Origin: Terriglobales bacterium
Lineage (GTDB): Bacteria > Acidobacteriota > Terriglobia > Terriglobales > Acidobacteriaceae
Length of the DNA: 64,000 bases
Assembly (NCBI GenBank): GCA_035561515.1
Contig: DATMXP010000027.1
Span: forward strand, 1 to 64,000
Direction: 5' to 3'
Shown here: positions 41,216-50,849 of the stretch, piece after piece
Numbering within the stretch: position 1 is the first letter of the stretch
Layout: the number at the start of each line of letters is the position of its first letter
Notes under the pieces: generated by a model
The model's database searches: none
What the model was told of the DNA's origin: nothing
Seen by the model: only the letters and a program-made list of their open reading frames with translations
Position numbers and translations under genes: made by a program

Positions 41216-43657
41216 ATGAGTCGTCATATTCTTCGGCTGTTCGCCATTTTTGCGCTGCTCTGTACCGCTTGGGCAGGTGATCAAATTCCAAACGCCGCTT
41301 GGCGCATTCCCCTGGGTACCATCCCCGATACAGTCGGAGGTCGCAAGCCCGAACTGGTGACCAATATCGACGATGGGCCCTTCCAAGGGGCTCCCGTCGG
41401 AGGCTTTGGCGCGGGCACCTTCTCTCGAACAACCCGAGGCAATTTCGAGCGTTGGCACCTGAAGGCCGGCGTTCACAAGTATCAGAATGTGCCGGCGAAT
41501 CAGTTCGCCGTTTTCGCACAGGCGGAAGGTCAACCTGCCGTCGCACAGGTTTTGTCCACCAGCAAGCCGGAGCACGGTGAACTCTCGTCTTGGAACTGGT
41601 CGTACCCCGCAGGAAAGGGCGAATACGCCGCGGTCTATCCGAAGGCTTGGTACGTATACAACTCGCAGCAATTACCAGTGAAGCTCACACTTGAGCAATT
41701 TTCGCCGGTGCTTCCGAACAACTATCGCGAATCCAGTTATCCGGTCGCAGTGTTCAACTGGTATGTCGAGAATCCCACCGGCAAGCCGGTGACCGTGTCC
41801 GTCCTCTTCTCGTGGACCAACATGGTGGGCTGGTTCCGTGACTTTTCACGGGATTTTCGAGCGGGTCTCAGCACGCTGAACAAGAACGCATACCGCAGCG
41901 AGAAGCTCGCAAACGGAAGCATGCAAGGAATCGTCTTCGATCGCCTGCGCTTTTCTCCCGTGCAGGATGAATGGGATGGACAGTTTGCGATTGCCACGCT
42001 AGCTGGCGCCGATGCGCAGGTCAGCTACGTTGCTACGTATGATCCAAGTGGTCCCGGGGCCGATACTTGGAACACGTTCTCGAAGGACGGTACGCTTCCG
42101 AACACAGCGCTGGATTTTGAAAGCAGTGGAGAGACCATTGCGGGTGCCATCGCCGTGAAGATCACAGTCCCTGCGGGAGGGAAGAAGGTAATACCCATGG
42201 CACTCTCGTGGGATTTGCCGATCTACCAGTTTGGAAGCGGGCGAAAGTGGGTGCGCCACTACACGAAGTTCTTCAACGAGTCCGGAACGAACGCGTGGAA
42301 CATCGCCAAAGTCGCGTTGCAACAAGGGGAAAAGTGGAGTGCGGAGATTGACGCTTGGCAAAAGCCCATTCTGGGGGACGAATCAAAACCTGCCTGGTAT
42401 CGCAGCGAGCTCTTCAATGAGCTCTACATTTTGGCTGATGGTGGAACTGCTTGGGGGCACGAACTTTCTGGGAATTCTAATCCGAAGCACAAGTCAGCCC
42501 AGTTGGCAGACACCTTCAGTTTCCTCGAGTGTTTTGACTACCTCTATTACGGAACCCTTGACGTACGCTTTTACGGTTCTTTCCCGCTCATTAAATTCTG
42601 GCCGGATCTGGAAAAACAGGAGATGCGCCAGTTCGCAGACACCATCGGCGAGTCCTTAAACCAGAACACGATGTGGTCCTGGAAAAGCACGAAGGAAGGC
42701 AAGTTGGTACTGATGCCGCGCAAGGCTGCTGGTGTCGCTCCGCACGACCTGGGCTCGCCGCTCGAAGACGCGTTCACAAATGTGAACCAGTACAACTACC
42801 AGAACGTAACTGACTGGCGCGATCTCAACAGCAAGTTCGTATTGCTCATCTGGCGGGATTATGTCCTCAGCGGTAAGAAGGACATCGACTTCCTTCGCTA
42901 TGCATACCCGGCCGTAAAACTGGCGATGCAGCACCTGTTGAAGTTCGACACAGACGGCGACGGCCTGATCGAGAACGGTGGCTTCCCTGACCAGACCTAC
43001 GATAATTGGGTGGCTCGTGGCGAGAGTTCGTATTCAGGAAGTCTCTATGTCGCTGCCCTTCGTGCCACGGCCGAGATGGCGCGCATTGTCGGTGACAATG
43101 CCATAGCTAACAGCAACGATGCTCTCTTCAAGAAAGTACAGGCAGCGTTCATCAAGAAACTCTGGAACAACAGCTACTTCGACTACGACACGGCAAGTCC
43201 CTATAAGAAGGACATCATGGCGGAACAGTTGGCGGGGCAGTGGTACGCAAGTCTGACCGGACTCGGTGACCTCGTACCGCCGGAAATGCGGAAATCAGCG
43301 TTGCAGCGCGTTTACGACTACAACGTCATGAAATTTCAGAACGGGAAGATGGGTGCCGTAAATGGAATCGGAGCCGACGGTGAGGGCCTGAAGGAAAATG
43401 AGCAGGTCGAAGAAGTCTGGGTTGGTACCACCTTCAGCGTTGCTTCCCACATGATCTCCGAGGGTCTAAAGGAACAAGGCTTCGCGACGGCAAAAGGCGT
43501 CAACAATGTCGTTTGGGTTGATCGCGGGTATTGGTTCCGAACGCCCGAGGCATATAACGCCCAAGGCTTCTATCGGGCGAGCATGTACATGAGACCAGGA
43601 GCGATTTGGGCAATGGAATACAGCCTGGAGGGTGCAGCGCAGAAATCGGCGAAGTAA
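41216..43657 (+). CDS. Exported GH116 glycoside hydrolase (beta-glucosidase / glucosylceramidase-like)
   Basis: The product has 813 residues. ATG 41216 is chosen because AAGGAG lies nine bases upstream and it gives a signal peptide (ILRLFAIFALLCTAWA); the frame extends back to 41141, but that would cover the operator. The N-terminal beta domain (PVGGFGAGTFSRTTRGNFERW) and the (alpha/alpha)6 barrel are those of GH116, the family of human GBA2. The nucleophile Glu is in LFNELYILADGGTAW and the acid/base Asp in FPDQTYDNWVARG. Members hydrolyse beta-glucosides or beta-xylosides. It is opposite the GH29 gene and under the same operator. A strong hairpin follows. Confidence 0.92.
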   Translation: MSRHILRLFAIFALLCTAWAGDQIPNAAWRIPLGTIPDTVGGRKPELVTNIDDGPFQGAPVGGFGAGTFSRTTRGNFERWHLKAGVHKYQNVPANQFAVFAQAEGQPAVAQVLSTSKPEHGELSSWNWSYPAGKGEYAAVYPKAWYVYNSQQLPVKLTLEQFSPVLPNNYRESSYPVAVFNWYVENPTGKPVTVSVLFSWTNMVGWFRDFSRDFRAGLSTLNKNAYRSEKLANGSMQGIVFDRLRFSPVQDEWDGQFAIATLAGADAQVSYVATYDPSGPGADTWNTFSKDGTLPNTALDFESSGETIAGAIAVKITVPAGGKKVIPMALSWDLPIYQFGSGRKWVRHYTKFFNESGTNAWNIAKVALQQGEKWSAEIDAWQKPILGDESKPAWYRSELFNELYILADGGTAWGHELSGNSNPKHKSAQLADTFSFLECFDYLYYGTLDVRFYGSFPLIKFWPDLEKQEMRQFADTIGESLNQNTMWSWKSTKEGKLVLMPRKAAGVAPHDLGSPLEDAFTNVNQYNYQNVTDWRDLNSKFVLLIWRDYVLSGKKDIDFLRYAYPAVKLAMQHLLKFDTDGDGLIENGGFPDQTYDNWVARGESSYSGSLYVAALRATAEMARIVGDNAIANSNDALFKKVQAAFIKKLWNNSYFDYDTASPYKKDIMAEQLAGQWYASLTGLGDLVPPEMRKSALQRVYDYNVMKFQNGKMGAVNGIGADGEGLKENEQVEEVWVGTTFSVASHMISEGLKEQGFATAKGVNNVVWVDRGYWFRTPEAYNAQGFYRASMYMRPGAIWAMEYSLEGAAQKSAK

Positions 43658-43674
43658 ATCTCCGGACCAAAGTG

Positions 43675-43701
43675 AAGGGTGAGCCCACGGGCTCACCCTT
43701 T
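43675..43701. terminator. Bidirectional intrinsic terminator between GH116 and GH42 genes
   Basis: GGGTGAGCCC and GGGCTCACCC (arms about 43677-43686 and 43689-43698), flanked by AA and TTTCGTTT, form a ten-base-pair stem between two convergent stops. Both strands carry a T-rich stretch after the stem, so it can end both transcripts. Confidence 0.85.
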
Positions 43702-43708
43702 CGTTTAC

Positions 43709-45808
43709 TTACTCGCTTGCGAGAACGACAACTTCGCTTGGCGGTAGGTCAAGACTCGATTTCTGCTGTCCGTCCAAAAGGCTACGCATCGGCCGCGGCA
43801 GCGTCACCTGCTGCTGCTGGCGCGTGTGGTTGATGACAATCAGGACGGTTTTTCCATCGGTAGAAACACGCCGGCTCACTTCCACTCCGCTCGGAAGTCC
43901 CGGCAGGATCTGCTTCACGCCGCTGCCAGATACTTCCGATGCAAGCACGTCCCTGGTCAGCTTTTCGTCGAGCCATGCACCGATGTACGTGATGCTGCCC
44001 TTGCCCACCTTACGGGTGATAACGGCTGGCTTGTCGTCGAGCCAGCCGTTGCTGGTGCCGAACTTCAATACAACGTCAACGCCCGGTTGCTTCGCTTCAA
44101 GCATTTCTGCCCAATTCTTAACCTGACCGCTGCCCACCTTGCCCGTAACGGAGAAGTCCTTATCGAGCGCGTAGAAATCGACGACATCTCCTCCAAGGAG
44201 CTCAGAAAGGATGGTTCCCGGTTGGCGCGACGGGAGCAGTGCGTTGTTCTCATCCTTCATGCCGGAGCGGACACCAAGGACGAGGTGACCACCTCCGCGA
44301 ACGTAAGCTGCCAAATGTTCCGCTCGTTCGCGAGGCATAAGGTTCAGCGCCGGAGCAACAACCAGTTTGTATTTATCGAGCGGAGCGGAAGGATGAACGA
44401 TGTCGACATCCTGGGTGAGTTCGCGCAGAGGGCGATAAATAGATGAGAGGTATCCGATTGGATCGAAGTTGCGGTTGTGCTTCTGGAAATCAACCGCCCA
44501 GCGACTGTCATAATCGAACAATACAGCCGTTTCAGGTGCGGGCGTGGTGTCTTTCAGCGCAGAGGCCGCTTTGGCCACTTCCCGGGCGATCTGAGATATC
44601 TCTTCGTAAACCGGACGAGGATTGCCATCGGCGCCCACAAGCGACCCGTGATACTGCTCCTGTCCTCCCAATGCGCTACGCCATTGCCAGTAACTAACCG
44701 TGTCGGCACCGTGACCAATTGCCTGCCAGGCAAGCTTGCGCATCTCTCCGCGGTCCAGAGTATTGTTGATGCCCGCCCAATTTACCGAGCCCGGTTGCGT
44801 TTCCATGATCCAGAAATTCCGGCGCTTGAAGCCGCGCGTCAGATCGTGAGTCTGCGCATTCCACATATAATCAAGCTGCCCTTGCCCCACGTACGAATCC
44901 CAGGAAGCGAAATCCAGTTCGGCAGCAACGGTGTAGTGGTCGAAACCCGGGTAGAAACCCATGAAATTATGAGTGATGAACTGTCGCGGGTCGCTGCTCG
45001 CGCGGATAGCCGAAATCTGGTTGTGCTGGTAATCGCGGAATGTAACGGAGATAAAGCGCTTCCACTCCAGCATGAGCCCGGGATTGTGATAGCCCACGGG
45101 AATCGGGATCTCGTCCCATGAATCGTAGGTCTGGCTCCAGTAGTACGTAGTCCACGCACCGTTCAAGCGATCGAGAGTCTGATACTTTTGCCGAAGAAAT
45201 GCCTGAAAACGCACTTTCGTTTCGTCATCATAGGAAACAGGGCCGTATTCGTTGTCGATCTGCCATCCAATCACGTTCGGGTTATGTCCGAAGCGCTTCG
45301 CCATTTCTTCTGCAACGCGCCGGCATAGCTGAAGATATCGCTCGCTGGTAAACCGGTAGTGGCCTCTATTCCCGTGTGTTGCCCGACGACCGTCTTCCCA
45401 CGTCGGCAGCACTTCCGGGTATTTCTTGGTGAGCCATGCGGGAGGCGCGGCAGTGGGCGTACCAACAACTACCTTGATGTTGCGCGCAGCCGCCATCTTG
45501 ATCGCGCGATCCAGCCAGTCGAGATCGAACTTGCCTTCGGCTGGTTCCATGCGGCTCCAGGCAAATTCGCCTACGCGGACCATTGTGATCCCTGCGGCCT
45601 GCATGAGTGCCAGATCTTTTTCCCAACGTTCTTCTGGCCACTGTTCTGGGTACCATGCAACGCCAATAAAGAGTGGCGAAACAGAAACGTTCTGAACGTT
45701 CGGGGTCGATTTCGGGCTGCTGTTGGATGGGGATGCCTGTGCGATCGCAATCCCAGTCAAAACCGAAACAAGCAACAATTGTGCGAGGGGAATTCTTGTT
45801 TTAAACAT
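43709..45808 (-). CDS. Exported GH42 beta-galactosidase
   Basis: The product has about 699 residues, with signal peptide IPLAQLLLVSVLTGIAIAQ. The barrel starts FIGVAWYPEQWPEERWEKDL. The acid/base Glu lies in GWQIDNEYGPVSY and the nucleophile Glu in FWIMETQPGSVNW. A trimerisation-type middle domain (YKLVVAPALNLMPRERAEHL) and a C-terminal beta domain follow, as in GH42. GH42 enzymes cut beta-galactosides and, in some cases, alpha-L-arabinopyranosides. The ATG at 45808 is taken as start; a GTG at 45814 two codons earlier is equally possible. It diverges from the GH31 gene across a region with an operator variant at 45885. Confidence 0.94.
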   Translation of the reverse strand: MFKTRIPLAQLLLVSVLTGIAIAQASPSNSSPKSTPNVQNVSVSPLFIGVAWYPEQWPEERWEKDLALMQAAGITMVRVGEFAWSRMEPAEGKFDLDWLDRAIKMAAARNIKVVVGTPTAAPPAWLTKKYPEVLPTWEDGRRATHGNRGHYRFTSERYLQLCRRVAEEMAKRFGHNPNVIGWQIDNEYGPVSYDDETKVRFQAFLRQKYQTLDRLNGAWTTYYWSQTYDSWDEIPIPVGYHNPGLMLEWKRFISVTFRDYQHNQISAIRASSDPRQFITHNFMGFYPGFDHYTVAAELDFASWDSYVGQGQLDYMWNAQTHDLTRGFKRRNFWIMETQPGSVNWAGINNTLDRGEMRKLAWQAIGHGADTVSYWQWRSALGGQEQYHGSLVGADGNPRPVYEEISQIAREVAKAASALKDTTPAPETAVLFDYDSRWAVDFQKHNRNFDPIGYLSSIYRPLRELTQDVDIVHPSAPLDKYKLVVAPALNLMPRERAEHLAAYVRGGGHLVLGVRSGMKDENNALLPSRQPGTILSELLGGDVVDFYALDKDFSVTGKVGSGQVKNWAEMLEAKQPGVDVVLKFGTSNGWLDDKPAVITRKVGKGSITYIGAWLDEKLTRDVLASEVSGSGVKQILPGLPSGVEVSRRVSTDGKTVLIVINHTRQQQQVTLPRPMRSLLDGQQKSSLDLPPSEVVVLASE

Positions 45809-45884
45809 GGTCACCGTAGAGCGCGTCTTAACGCACTGGACATTCGGGCGTAATGCTAGGAGGGGCGGAATCTAATGTCAATTA

Positions 45885-45898
45885 TGATATCGTTATCA
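45885..45898. promoter_or_regulatory. LacI-type operator TGATATCGTTATCA (GH42/GH31 divergent promoter)
   Basis: Differs by one base from the perfect palindrome at 41142 and 57340. It lies 77 bases before the GH42 start and 84 before the GH31 start, so one bound regulator could act on both. Confidence 0.7.
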
Positions 45899-45981
45899 AC
45901 CTTCAGTTCATCAGCACTGAAGGCTTGTGTTTGTTGAATCCATGAGCCGCTCTTTCGGGCTCCGCGTGAGTGTGAATCCTT

Positions 45982-48327
45982 ATGCGATTCTGCAATCGAT
46001 TTCTTATCGTTACGTTCGTCTTCTTCGCTCTCTCAATAAACAGCTTTTCGCAATGGCGCGAGTTCAACAGCGTTACTGGCGTCGAGAAGCAGCCTGACGC
46101 TGTAGTACTGACTCTCAAGAACGGAGCACTGCGGCTGCAACTGTGCTCCGATTCCATCATTCGTGTAACGCTTTCTCCAACTGGCAGTTTCCCCCAGCAG
46201 ACCGACTACGTCGTCATAAGGCAGCAGTGGCCGAAAGTCGTATTCAACGTCAATGAGACGGAGAAGGATATTACGATTTCCACCACCAAGTTGCGGGTGG
46301 TCGTCACGCGTTTCAGCGGAATCATTGAGTACTTTGCGGGTGAGCGGAAATTGCTTCAGGATGAGAATCGCTGGCTGACTCCGGCCACCGTCAACGGCGA
46401 GCAGACCTATCGTTCCGAGGGCTTTTTCAACATTTATGGTTCGCCCGAAGGTCTCTATGGGCTGGGCCAGCATCAGGCCGGCGTGTGGAATTACCGCGGA
46501 GAATCCGTAGATCTTTCGCAGGAGAACGCCAACATAGCGATCCCGCTTCTGGTCTCCAGCAATGGTTACGGTATCTTCTGGAACAACGCGTCACGTTCGA
46601 AGGTAAATAACCGTTTTCCGAACTATCTCTACATCAGTTCAGAAGTCGCCGACACTCTCGACTATTACTTCATCTTCGGTCCTGAAATGGACGATATCGT
46701 TGCCGGTTACCGCGACCTTACCGGCGGTGTCCCGCTCTTCGGGAAGTGGGCGTATGGATTTTGGCAGTGCAAGAATCGGTATAAAACTCAAGACGAGTTG
46801 CTCGGCGTCGCACGCAAATATCGTGATCTCCACATCCCAATCGACAACATCGTCCAGGACTGGTTCTGGTGGAACCGCAAAGGCGAGCACATCTTCAACT
46901 CCAACTATCCCGATCCCAAAGGAATGGTCGAGGAACTACACAAAAACAATCTGCACCTGATGATCTCGGTCTGGCCATTCTTCGAGCCAGGTTCACAGGA
47001 ATACGACTACATGGATCGCCAGGGCTGGTTCATCGAGAAGTTTAAGTACGACAAACTGCCCTATCATCGCGCAGGAATGGCGGTCTACGACGCAACGAAT
47101 CCGGAGGCTCGGAAGTATTACTGGCAGTTGATGAACAAAGCCCTATTCAGCATTGGCATTGATGCCTGGTGGCTCGATACCGTGGAACCCGAGACCGAAG
47201 GACAGGAAGAAAGCATTCTCCTCGGCCACAAACTAGGTATCGGCAGCGGCGACCGTTACGCGAACATCTACCCGCTGATGACGACTAGTGGCGTTTACCA
47301 AGGACAGCGATCGGTTACAGATGACAAACGCGTGTTTATTCTGGCGCGTTCGGCATTTGCAGGTTCGCAACGTAATGCAGCGGCCGTTTGGTCGGGCGAC
47401 ATCCTTTCAGACTGGGCGTCTTATAAACGTCAAATCCCGGCGGGTCTCAATTACGCTCTGTCTGGAATGCCTTACTGGACCACGGATATCGGCGGATTCG
47501 TATCCGGAAATCCGGACGATCCGGCCTACCGGGAGTTGTTTGTCCGTTGGTTCCAGTACGGTGCCTTCTCGCCTATCTTCCGCGTTCATGGAACAAGGAC
47601 AACGAACCAGAACGAGCTTTGGTCGTACGGTCCCGAGGCGCAGAAGATCCTCGTCGATTACGACCGTCTGCGCTACCGGCTGTTGCCTTACATCTACTCC
47701 ACTGCGTGGCGGGTTACGACCGAGAACTACACCCCCATGCGCCCTTTACTGATGGATTTCCGTTCTGATGCCAACGTGCTCAATATAGGAGATCAGTTTC
47801 TTTTCGGTCCGTCGATCCTCGTCGCACCCGTAACTGAAGCAGGAGCAACCAGCCGAAGAGTCTATCTGCCCAAAACTCGTTGGTACGATTTTTGGACGGG
47901 AAAGACCATCGACGGCGGAAAGTCGATCGAAATGTCTGCTCCGCTGCAAACGATGCCGCTATTAATCCGTGCCGGTTCCATTCTCACGATGGGACCGGAA
48001 ATCGAGTATGCAGCGCAAAATCCTGGTGGGCCATTGGAAATCCGTGTATATGCCGGCGCTGATGGCGACTTTACGCTGTACGAAGATGAGGGCGATAGCT
48101 ATCGGTACGAGAAAGGCCAGCACGCTTTGGTGTGTATGCACTGGAACGACTCAACTGGCACTCTCACCGTAGGCCCGCGTACCGGTAGTTTCCCGGGTAT
48201 GGTAACCCAGCGTGAATTACGTATAGTTCTCGTTAGTGAGAAGAAGGGAGCCGGCATTGCTCCCACAGTAAAAGCAGATAAGACGATCCAATATTCGGGC
48301 AGGGAAGTGACCGTCAAGTTGCGGTAG
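45982..48327 (+). CDS. Exported GH31 alpha-glycosidase (alpha-xylosidase/alpha-glucosidase type)
   Basis: The 781-residue protein has a signal peptide (FLIVTFVFFALSINSFSQ). The N-terminal mutarotase-like domain ends with GLYGLGQHQAGVWNYRGE. The barrel contains NIVQDWFWWNRKGEH and the nucleophile region DAWWLDTVEPETEG; the later SGDILSDWASYKRQ carries the acid/base Asp. The barrel ends at GMPYWTTDIGGFV and is followed by two beta domains. The WLDxxEPE variant, rather than WMDxNE, is frequent in exported alpha-xylosidases of xyloglucan loci, but glucosidase activity is possible. It diverges from GH42 across one operator and ends at a hairpin terminator. Confidence 0.93.
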   Translation: MRFCNRFLIVTFVFFALSINSFSQWREFNSVTGVEKQPDAVVLTLKNGALRLQLCSDSIIRVTLSPTGSFPQQTDYVVIRQQWPKVVFNVNETEKDITISTTKLRVVVTRFSGIIEYFAGERKLLQDENRWLTPATVNGEQTYRSEGFFNIYGSPEGLYGLGQHQAGVWNYRGESVDLSQENANIAIPLLVSSNGYGIFWNNASRSKVNNRFPNYLYISSEVADTLDYYFIFGPEMDDIVAGYRDLTGGVPLFGKWAYGFWQCKNRYKTQDELLGVARKYRDLHIPIDNIVQDWFWWNRKGEHIFNSNYPDPKGMVEELHKNNLHLMISVWPFFEPGSQEYDYMDRQGWFIEKFKYDKLPYHRAGMAVYDATNPEARKYYWQLMNKALFSIGIDAWWLDTVEPETEGQEESILLGHKLGIGSGDRYANIYPLMTTSGVYQGQRSVTDDKRVFILARSAFAGSQRNAAAVWSGDILSDWASYKRQIPAGLNYALSGMPYWTTDIGGFVSGNPDDPAYRELFVRWFQYGAFSPIFRVHGTRTTNQNELWSYGPEAQKILVDYDRLRYRLLPYIYSTAWRVTTENYTPMRPLLMDFRSDANVLNIGDQFLFGPSILVAPVTEAGATSRRVYLPKTRWYDFWTGKTIDGGKSIEMSAPLQTMPLLIRAGSILTMGPEIEYAAQNPGGPLEIRVYAGADGDFTLYEDEGDSYRYEKGQHALVCMHWNDSTGTLTVGPRTGSFPGMVTQRELRIVLVSEKKGAGIAPTVKADKTIQYSGREVTVKLR

Positions 48328-48345
48328 AGTTTGCGAGCAGTAAAA

Positions 48346-48372
48346 AGGGGCTGCCAATCGGCAGCCCTGTTT
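48346..48372. terminator. Bidirectional intrinsic terminator between GH31 and fucP genes
   Basis: GGGCTGCC (48348-48355) pairs with GGCAGCCC (48360-48367) around a four-base loop. On the plus strand TGTTTGTT follows; on the minus strand CTTTTTA follows, a stronger signal that should end the esterase-lacI-fucP transcript. Confidence 0.85.
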
Positions 48373-48387
48373 GTTGATTCGCACCAC

Positions 48388-49686
48388 TTATCCCACGACC
48401 GGCACCTTTCTCCGGCTGCCGAACAGCCCATAGTAAGCAATGTAAACGTAACAGACCGCCGGGATAATAAATGCCGGTTGGATACCGATGTGGTCGGCCA
48501 TGAATCCCTGTGCGACAGGGATGATTGCTCCGCCCACAATGGCAGCAATCAGCAGTCCTGATGCGTCGCCCGTTAAGGGCCCCATCCCTTCGATAGCCAA
48601 AGTGAAGATGGTGGGGAACATGATGGAGTTGAACAGTCCCACTAATAGCACCGACCAGACCGCGATGTGTCCACTTGTCATCATCGTGACCAAAACCAAC
48701 GAACCTGACATGACGGCGTTGAACGCAAGCACCTTCCTCGCAGGAACGCGTCGCATGATGTAAGCGCCGACAAATCGTCCTACCATGGCGCCGCCCCAGT
48801 AGTACTTGAGCATGTCGGCAGCGTCCTTCAGCGAGAGATTCCCAATCTCTGGCCGATTAAGGTAATTGGTCAAGAAACTGCCGATCGAAACTTCCGCGCC
48901 CACATAGACGAAGATTCCGAGAGCACCGAGGACGAGATGGGTATGGTGCCATATCGAGTCGTGAACCTTTTCATGCGCTTCCGCCGAGCGAATTCGCGGC
49001 AACTTGAACAGTGCGAGCACAGTCGCAAGCACCATCAGCGCCACTCCAAGACCGATATACGGGGCCTTCACAGACGCTGCTTGTGCCACCCGGTAGGCCT
49101 GCAATTGGTCCGGTGTCATGGCACGAAGAACTTCGACGGCAACGGGTTCGGCGACTGCGCCAAGAATCAGAATGGCACCAAACATCGGAGCTACCGTCGT
49201 GCCCAGCGAGTTGAAAGCTTGCGTCAGGTTCAGCCGGCTGGAGGCTGTTTCCGGCGGACCCAGAATGGCAACGTATGGGTTTGCCGACGTCTGCAGCAGC
49301 GTCATTCCCGCGGCGACGATAATGATTGCGGCCAGGAACTGTCCATACGATGCTGCCTGCGCAGCTGGGATAAAGAACAGTGTGCCGGCGCCCATTACCA
49401 CCAGTCCGGTCACCATCGACTTCTTGTAGCCGATGGCGTCAATGATCTTCGCCGAAGGGTATGAGAAGAGAAAATACGCTCCGAACCATGAGAACTGGAC
49501 GAGCATCGCTCTGGTGTAATTCAGGTCGAAGATGCTCTTCAGATGCGGGATAAGAATGTCATTGAGGCAGGTGATGAACCCCCACATAAAAAACAGCGAG
49601 GTCACCATCGCCATTGCGCCGCGATTCGTCTGCGGAGCGGCCACAGTCGCAGACTGCGGAGCTGCTGCGGTATTGATGGAAGGCAT
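48388..49686 (-). CDS. fucP: FucP-type sugar:proton symporter (MFS)
   Basis: This 432-residue major facilitator protein has 12 hydrophobic segments and no signal peptide. FucP-branch hallmarks are SLFFMWGFITCLNDILIPHL in TM1, VQFSWFGAYFLFSYPSA in TM2 and QTSANPYVAILGPPETASSRLN with AFNSLGTTVAP in TM4-5. In E. coli the TM1 Asp and Asn residues bind L-fucose and a proton. Relatives carry glucose or galactose, so the substrate is not fixed by sequence. The fucosidase gene in this locus favours L-fucose. It follows the LacI gene by 68 bases on the same strand and probably shares its transcript. Confidence 0.9.
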   Translation of the reverse strand: MPSINTAAAPQSATVAAPQTNRGAMAMVTSLFFMWGFITCLNDILIPHLKSIFDLNYTRAMLVQFSWFGAYFLFSYPSAKIIDAIGYKKSMVTGLVVMGAGTLFFIPAAQAASYGQFLAAIIIVAAGMTLLQTSANPYVAILGPPETASSRLNLTQAFNSLGTTVAPMFGAILILGAVAEPVAVEVLRAMTPDQLQAYRVAQAASVKAPYIGLGVALMVLATVLALFKLPRIRSAEAHEKVHDSIWHHTHLVLGALGIFVYVGAEVSIGSFLTNYLNRPEIGNLSLKDAADMLKYYWGGAMVGRFVGAYIMRRVPARKVLAFNAVMSGSLVLVTMMTSGHIAVWSVLLVGLFNSIMFPTIFTLAIEGMGPLTGDASGLLIAAIVGGAIIPVAQGFMADHIGIQPAFIIPAVCYVYIAYYGLFGSRRKVPVVG

Positions 49687-49754
49687 GCTTAGGAAAACTC
49701 CCCTACGTACAGCCGATCATGCTCGGCTGAGATGTGTATAACTTCAAACAAAAA

Positions 49755-50789
49755 CTATGCTCGTACAGATGCTGTGAAATGACGGCCCGCGCCGCATCCA
49801 CAGGAGTTCCGCACCACCAGCTCCACCGGAAGCGTTACATGGCGCGGTGCGCTCTTGTCTTTTGAATCCAGTCGCTGAAACAACAGATTCGCCGCTGTTC
49901 GTCCTAGATCTTCTGCCGGCTGGCGAACCACGGTCAGCGTTGGTTTAAGCACATCTGCGAGTTCAAAATCGTCAAAGCCTACCAGTGCAACCTGCTCCGG
50001 CACGGAAATCTGCAACGTCTGTAGCGCTTCCAGGACGAACTTGGTCAACACATTATTCGGAGTGAAAATTGCTGTAGGCGCCTTTTTAGAACTTAGAAGT
50101 GGCCCTAGAAGTTCAACCGCCCGCTGCCGCGAATCCATTCCGCTCACTTCTTGCGCAATCAGGCCGGCACGCTTCGTGGTCTTGCGGAATCCTTGCTGGC
50201 GCTGCTGAATACTGAACAGGTCTGCCGAAGGTCCGACGAAAGCAATGCGCGTGTGCCCGTGAGAGATTAGGTGCTGGGCGGCGAGGTTTCCCCCGACTTC
50301 GTTTTCGACAATAACGCAATCCACGGAACTACGAAGCACAGGACGATCAAAACAGACGATAGGGATGTGTCCGAATTGTTTGCCGGTAAGGGAACTGCGA
50401 CGATGGTTAGCAGGCACGACTACGATTCCATCTACTTTCCGGCGAAGCATGATTTCTGCCTCGGCAGCTTCCACTTCGGGGTCGTCGCTTGATGCGACTG
50501 TCATAACCGTGTAGCCGCGTTCTCGGGCCAGTTCATGGATCGCGTGTGCGCAAATGCCGAAAAAAGAATCAAGCAGGGAGGGAACGATCAGTCCAATGCA
50601 CTTCGATCGTTCGGAGCGCAAAGCTCGAGCAGCCTCATTCGGTCTGTACCCAAGTTTCGCGATGGCCGAAAAGACGCGTTGTCTTGTCTTTTCTGTGACG
50701 TGAGGATGATCGTTCAACACGCGAGACACTGTCATTTTCCCGACGCGTGCCAGTCGTGCGACATCACCCATTGTCGGCGTTCGTTTCAT
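49755..50789 (-). CDS. LacI family transcriptional regulator, candidate controller of the glycan locus
   Basis: The 344-residue protein has an N-terminal LacI helix-turn-helix (MGDVARLARVGKMTVSRVLN), a hinge helix (NEAARALRSERSK) and a periplasmic-binding-protein-like sensor domain (CIGLIVPSLLDSFFGICAHA, then VALVGFDDFELADVLKPTLT). The hinge Leu is the residue that opens the central CpG of LacI operators, in keeping with the CG-centred palindromes at 41142, 45885, 57340 and 57532. A CGCG-poor C-terminus ends in SCGCGAGRHF. It is the only LacI-type protein in the window and lies in the middle of the operator-bearing genes, so I infer that it reads them. The inducer is probably a mono- or disaccharide released by the locus. 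Confidence 0.93.
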   Translation of the reverse strand: MKRTPTMGDVARLARVGKMTVSRVLNDHPHVTEKTRQRVFSAIAKLGYRPNEAARALRSERSKCIGLIVPSLLDSFFGICAHAIHELARERGYTVMTVASSDDPEVEAAEAEIMLRRKVDGIVVVPANHRRSSLTGKQFGHIPIVCFDRPVLRSSVDCVIVENEVGGNLAAQHLISHGHTRIAFVGPSADLFSIQQRQQGFRKTTKRAGLIAQEVSGMDSRQRAVELLGPLLSSKKAPTAIFTPNNVLTKFVLEALQTLQISVPEQVALVGFDDFELADVLKPTLTVVRQPAEDLGRTAANLLFQRLDSKDKSAPRHVTLPVELVVRNSCGCGAGRHFTASVRA

Positions 50790-50849
50790 AAAACTCTTTG
50801 GTCCGCTCCGATCTTCTTGGGGCGAATCGGTTGCCGGGAAGCGCGCCTT

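Noticed and set aside
44477..45121. Plus-strand open frame of 214 codons in the GH42 gene
   Set aside because: Antisense to the GH42 catalytic core; composition typical of a shadow.
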